DNA of 9,200 bases from NCBI GenBank assembly GCA_003541985.1, contig DPLM01000247.1, positions 1 through 9,200 on the forward strand, given 5' to 3'. A program made the translations under genes and the position numbers. The DNA comes from Deltaproteobacteria bacterium (GTDB lineage Bacteria; SAR324; NAC60-12). This document shows positions 7,125 through 9,200 of the stretch, in pieces. Numbering within the stretch: position 1 is the stretch's first letter; each line of letters begins with the position of its first letter. A model generated the notes under the pieces. The model ran no database searches. It saw only the letters and a list, made by a program, of their open reading frames with translations, and had not been told where the DNA came from.

Positions 7125-7601
7125 ATGCTCCGTATCCGTTTTCTCTGGATCGGCCGAACACAAGAAGCCTATTTGCAAGAGGGGCTGAAAATCTATCAGC
7201 AACGTCTCCTGCACTATGCCAACATTGTCACGGAAGAAATCAGGCCGCAACGACGTTGGCAATCGTTACCAGAGATCGCACGAAAAAAAGTAGAAACCAA
7301 GGCATTACTGGAACGCTTACTCCCAGGTGAACAATGCATCTTATTGGACGAACAAGGTCAACAGCTTGACTCGATTAGCCTCTCACGATGGCTGGAAAAT
7401 TCCCATCTACAATCTGGACCACAGATGACTTTCATAGTGGGTGGCCCTTATGGTGTTGATTGCAGGGCGTTTCCACAGCAGACAAAATACCTTAGCCTAT
7501 CGCCGATGACCTTCAGTCATCAAATGGCTCGTCTGATTTTACTGGAACAGGTTTATCGAGCTTTTACTATTCTCAAAGGTGAACCTTACCATCACCGCTG
7601 A
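7125..7601 (+). CDS. rlmH: 23S rRNA (pseudouridine1915-N3)-methyltransferase
   Basis: A 158-residue SPOUT-class enzyme that uses S-adenosylmethionine to methylate N3 of pseudouridine 1915 in helix 69 of 23S rRNA on assembled ribosomes. The knotted SAM-binding site is shown by LLDEQG (73-78), FIVGGPYGVD (103-112) and LSLSPMTFSHQMAR (123-136). The C-terminal LEQVYRAFTILKGEPYHHR is the near-invariant end of the family, including the Tyr-His-His implicated in activity. Length is the family norm of about 155. The ATG at 7125 gives the expected N-terminus (MLRIRFLWIG) but has no recognisable Shine-Dalgarno. It depends on pseudouridine 1915, normally made by an RluD-type synthase; whether the RluA-family gene at 4018-4980 supplies it cannot be told. 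A TPR membrane-protein gene follows after 24 bases, probably cotranscribed. Confidence 0.97.
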   Translation: MLRIRFLWIGRTQEAYLQEGLKIYQQRLLHYANIVTEEIRPQRRWQSLPEIARKKVETKALLERLLPGEQCILLDEQGQQLDSISLSRWLENSHLQSGPQMTFIVGGPYGVDCRAFPQQTKYLSLSPMTFSHQMARLILLEQVYRAFTILKGEPYHHR

Positions 7602-7625
7602 TCACATATTTCTTCAAGAGAATTC

Positions 7626-8831
7626 ATGCGAATACTGATTTTATTGGCAGTTGCTCTGTTTGCGCTTAGTGGGTTGGGCTACTTTGCGATCCTCAATAGT
7701 GACACGATTTTCTTATACCTGTCGCCTTCCCTTTCGCTCAATATTCCTCTGTGGGCAGTAATGCTCGTTTTCTCTGTCCTAGGATTTCTGGCCTCTGAGT
7801 TGCGATCCTTGGTACTGCATCCAGACCGCTTCTTCCAGCGCTTTCGTGTTTCCTTGGAAAAAGCTCGCCAGCAGCGGAGAATTGAAACCTATCGGGATTT
7901 TCATCAGGCCTGTTTGTCCTGTGATTTGAAAAGAGTGAAGCGGTTGTTTGCTCGAATAACTCCAAGGAGGGCTCCGTTGGACATCCGAGTGAAAAATCTG
8001 ATCAGCAAGCGTTACATCTGGGATACTCCAAGCATGCTACAGGGGTTCTTTCAACTACGGCAGGAGTTTCCGAATGAATTAGAAGTATTGCTACCTTACC
8101 AGCAGTTCACTTTAGAAGTTGGAGAGTGGGGGATTGCAGAACAGTTGAGCCACGAAATCGACCGATTAGCTCATAATCATCCAGAAGCGCTAATGGGATT
8201 GCGCGAAATTTATGTCCAACGTGGAGACTGGCCGGCCTGCGTGCGGCAGGAGCGAAACATTCTGGAGCTATACCCAGACGGTGTGATCGGCAATCAAGTG
8301 CGATCCCGGCACAAGCAAAGGCTCCATCTTGCAGCAGAACAAGAACCAGAACTGCTCAACAACTGGAATATGGCATATCTGCCTGGTGGTAAGAAAGCAA
8401 TCAAGCATCTCTATTCTGTTTCAGCAGCGGTCAGTGAGGCGAATCATCTTCACCAGAACGGTCAGTCCATCAAGGCAGCCGAATTGTTGCGTACAAGCTT
8501 TGAACAGAACGGGACACCTCGCCTGCTTGATGAGCTGGAACGACTCTACACTGATACCGGCAACAACCGGACGATCTACGACATGCTGGAGCGCTTGGAA
8601 AATTCTTCCAAGACTTCGCTCTATGTCACTTTGACGCTTGCTCGCATCAATCTACGCAGTGGTAACACAGAGGAAGCTCAGCGTCGTCTCCAGCAAATGC
8701 AGCCTGAATCTTCCAACGCTGCCGCCTCACTCTACCATGCACTGCGCTACCAGCTCGCTTTAAAGCTGAAAAAACCGGAAACTGCTCTGGAAGCTGCTAG
8801 CCAGCTCACTCCGGTAAATTCTCCAAATTGA
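7626..8831 (+). CDS. Two-TM TPR-repeat inner-membrane protein (HemY/LapB-like)
   Basis: A 401-residue protein. Two hydrophobic segments (~2-22 and ~40-60) flank a short loop (NSDTIFLYLSPSLSLN), the hairpin seen in LapA (DUF1049) and at the N-terminus of HemY. A basic stretch follows (RFRVSLEKARQQRRIETYR, 72-90), placing the rest in the cytoplasm. Residues ~90-395 are alpha-helical with TPR-like pairs, clearest at ~270-295, ~335-358 and ~365-392. Length and layout (two TM helices plus TPRs, about 400 residues) fit HemY-type proteins. The LapA-like loop instead recalls LapA-LapB, which control LPS synthesis, but LapB's C-terminal rubredoxin-like zinc site is absent; only one CxxC (96-99) occurs, near the membrane. 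Either way a scaffold role at the inner membrane is likely, with partners unknown. AAGAG lies five bases before the ATG. It is 24 bases after rlmH, so probably cotranscribed. Confidence 0.8.
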   Translation: MRILILLAVALFALSGLGYFAILNSDTIFLYLSPSLSLNIPLWAVMLVFSVLGFLASELRSLVLHPDRFFQRFRVSLEKARQQRRIETYRDFHQACLSCDLKRVKRLFARITPRRAPLDIRVKNLISKRYIWDTPSMLQGFFQLRQEFPNELEVLLPYQQFTLEVGEWGIAEQLSHEIDRLAHNHPEALMGLREIYVQRGDWPACVRQERNILELYPDGVIGNQVRSRHKQRLHLAAEQEPELLNNWNMAYLPGGKKAIKHLYSVSAAVSEANHLHQNGQSIKAAELLRTSFEQNGTPRLLDELERLYTDTGNNRTIYDMLERLENSSKTSLYVTLTLARINLRSGNTEEAQRRLQQMQPESSNAAASLYHALRYQLALKLKKPETALEAASQLTPVNSPN

Positions 8832-8905
8832 TTGGCTAGAATTATTTCAGACACCCTCATCTGGAGCACAATAATCTCCGATCAACCTCTATGGTAAGTT
8901 GGTGA

Positions 8906-8942
8906 TTCAGTACCCTAGTCTGCAACTGAAATTAAATTTTTT
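8906..8942 (+). terminator. Weak terminator-like hairpin after the TPR gene
   Basis: TTCAGT (8906-8911) pairs with ACTGAA (8925-8930) around a 13-base loop. Six bases later comes a run of six T (8937-8942). The stem is short and GC-poor, and the T run is not directly attached, so this is a poor intrinsic terminator. It is in the expected place, about 75 bases after the stop and just before a candidate promoter. Confidence 0.22.
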
Positions 8943-8969
8943 GACAAATCGTATTCTTCAAAATACGAC
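8941..8969 (+). promoter_or_regulatory. Promoter candidate with internal inverted repeat
   Basis: A perfect -35 TTGACA (8941-8946) is followed after 17 bases by TACGAC (8964-8969), a weak -10 with three of six matches. Between and over these lies a perfect 7-bp inverted repeat: TCGTATT (8949-8955), six bases, AATACGA (8962-8968). This is the usual position for a repressor operator, and it lies about 90 bases before the ATG at 9060. A second possible -10, TACAAT (9009-9014), sits nearer the gene but has no good -35. Confidence 0.35.
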
Positions 8970-9059
8970 TACAACAGAAAGCTTTTCAGCAAATAGCCAT
9001 AAACAAAATACAATTAATTTGATTTATTTTACTCTTCGGTTCTCCCCAGTCTTACACTC

Positions 9060-9200
9060 ATGCCTCTAGCACTTTCGCTGCTCAGACTTGGATTTCTTGT
9101 CAGCTTGCTGTCGTTCAGTCTGCTCATCTGGTCATGTAAAAGTAGCGGATCACCAGAAGGTGGATCTAGCAAGCAGCCGATTATCGAAAATAATTCTGCC
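9060..9200 (+). CDS. Start of an exported, probably lipoprotein, gene (cut by the window edge)
   Basis: From the ATG at 9060 the frame stays open for all 47 remaining codons. The product begins MPLALSLLRLGFLVSLLSF, a long hydrophobic stretch, then LLIWSCKSSGSPEGGSSK. A Cys at position 26 after a hydrophobic segment and before a Ser/Gly-rich linker is the layout of a lipoprotein signal peptide. The residues before Cys (Ile-Trp-Ser) fit the lipobox only partly, because Trp at -2 is unusual. The frame is closed upstream by a stop at 9015-9017 with no other ATG, GTG or TTG between, so the start is reasonably fixed, although no clear Shine-Dalgarno precedes it. The function cannot be read from this fragment. 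Confidence 0.6.
   Translation, partial: MPLALSLLRLGFLVSLLSFSLLIWSCKSSGSPEGGSSKQPIIENNSA

Noticed and set aside
6996..7262. Minus-strand open frame whose stop overlaps the aguB ATG as ATGA, with a possible 23-residue leader from an ATG at 7067
   Set aside because: The longer frame is antisense to rlmH. The short leader has no Shine-Dalgarno and aguB has its own, so the ATGA overlap is probably chance.

Overview
The window reads as an ordinary chromosomal segment of a Gram-negative bacterium with moderate, AT-leaning base composition. The evidence for Gram-negative is a two-membrane-segment TPR protein of the HemY/LapB type, several exported or membrane-anchored proteins, and a candidate lipoprotein start. 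The RlmH, AguB and DUF4340 sequences would suit a deltaproteobacterial or SAR324-like marine lineage, but that is a guess from general resemblance and cannot be settled here. I see no tRNA, rRNA, CRISPR array, transposase, integrase or phage gene, and all complete genes read without frameshift.

Left and centre (102-6999) hold six genes, all on the minus strand. In transcription order they are: aguB (N-carbamoylputrescine amidase), a 130-base gap, an exported DUF4340 protein, a RluA-family pseudouridine synthase, a phosphoglucomutase/phosphomannomutase, a secreted protein of unknown function, and a DtxR-family metal-dependent repressor. From DUF4340 to DtxR the genes are tightly packed: a one-base TAGTG overlap, a 17-base gap, a four-base ATGA overlap and a 30-base gap. 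They are very likely one transcript. The mix of polyamine, RNA-modification, sugar-phosphate, envelope and metal-regulation genes does not form one obvious pathway.

Right (7125-9200) is on the plus strand. It starts divergently from aguB, with 125 bases between the two start codons. rlmH (23S rRNA methyltransferase) is followed 24 bases later by the HemY/LapB-like TPR membrane protein. A 228-base intergenic stretch holds a weak terminator-like hairpin and a TTGACA promoter candidate with a 7-bp inverted repeat inside it. A gene starting at 9060 then runs off the window, and its first 47 codons look like a lipoprotein or exported protein.

I found no convincing new multi-gene system. The least explained items are the 495-residue secreted protein, the DtxR-family regulator with unusual residues at two metal-ligand positions, the DUF4340 protein without its usual ABC-transporter partner, and the dyad-containing promoter before the final gene.
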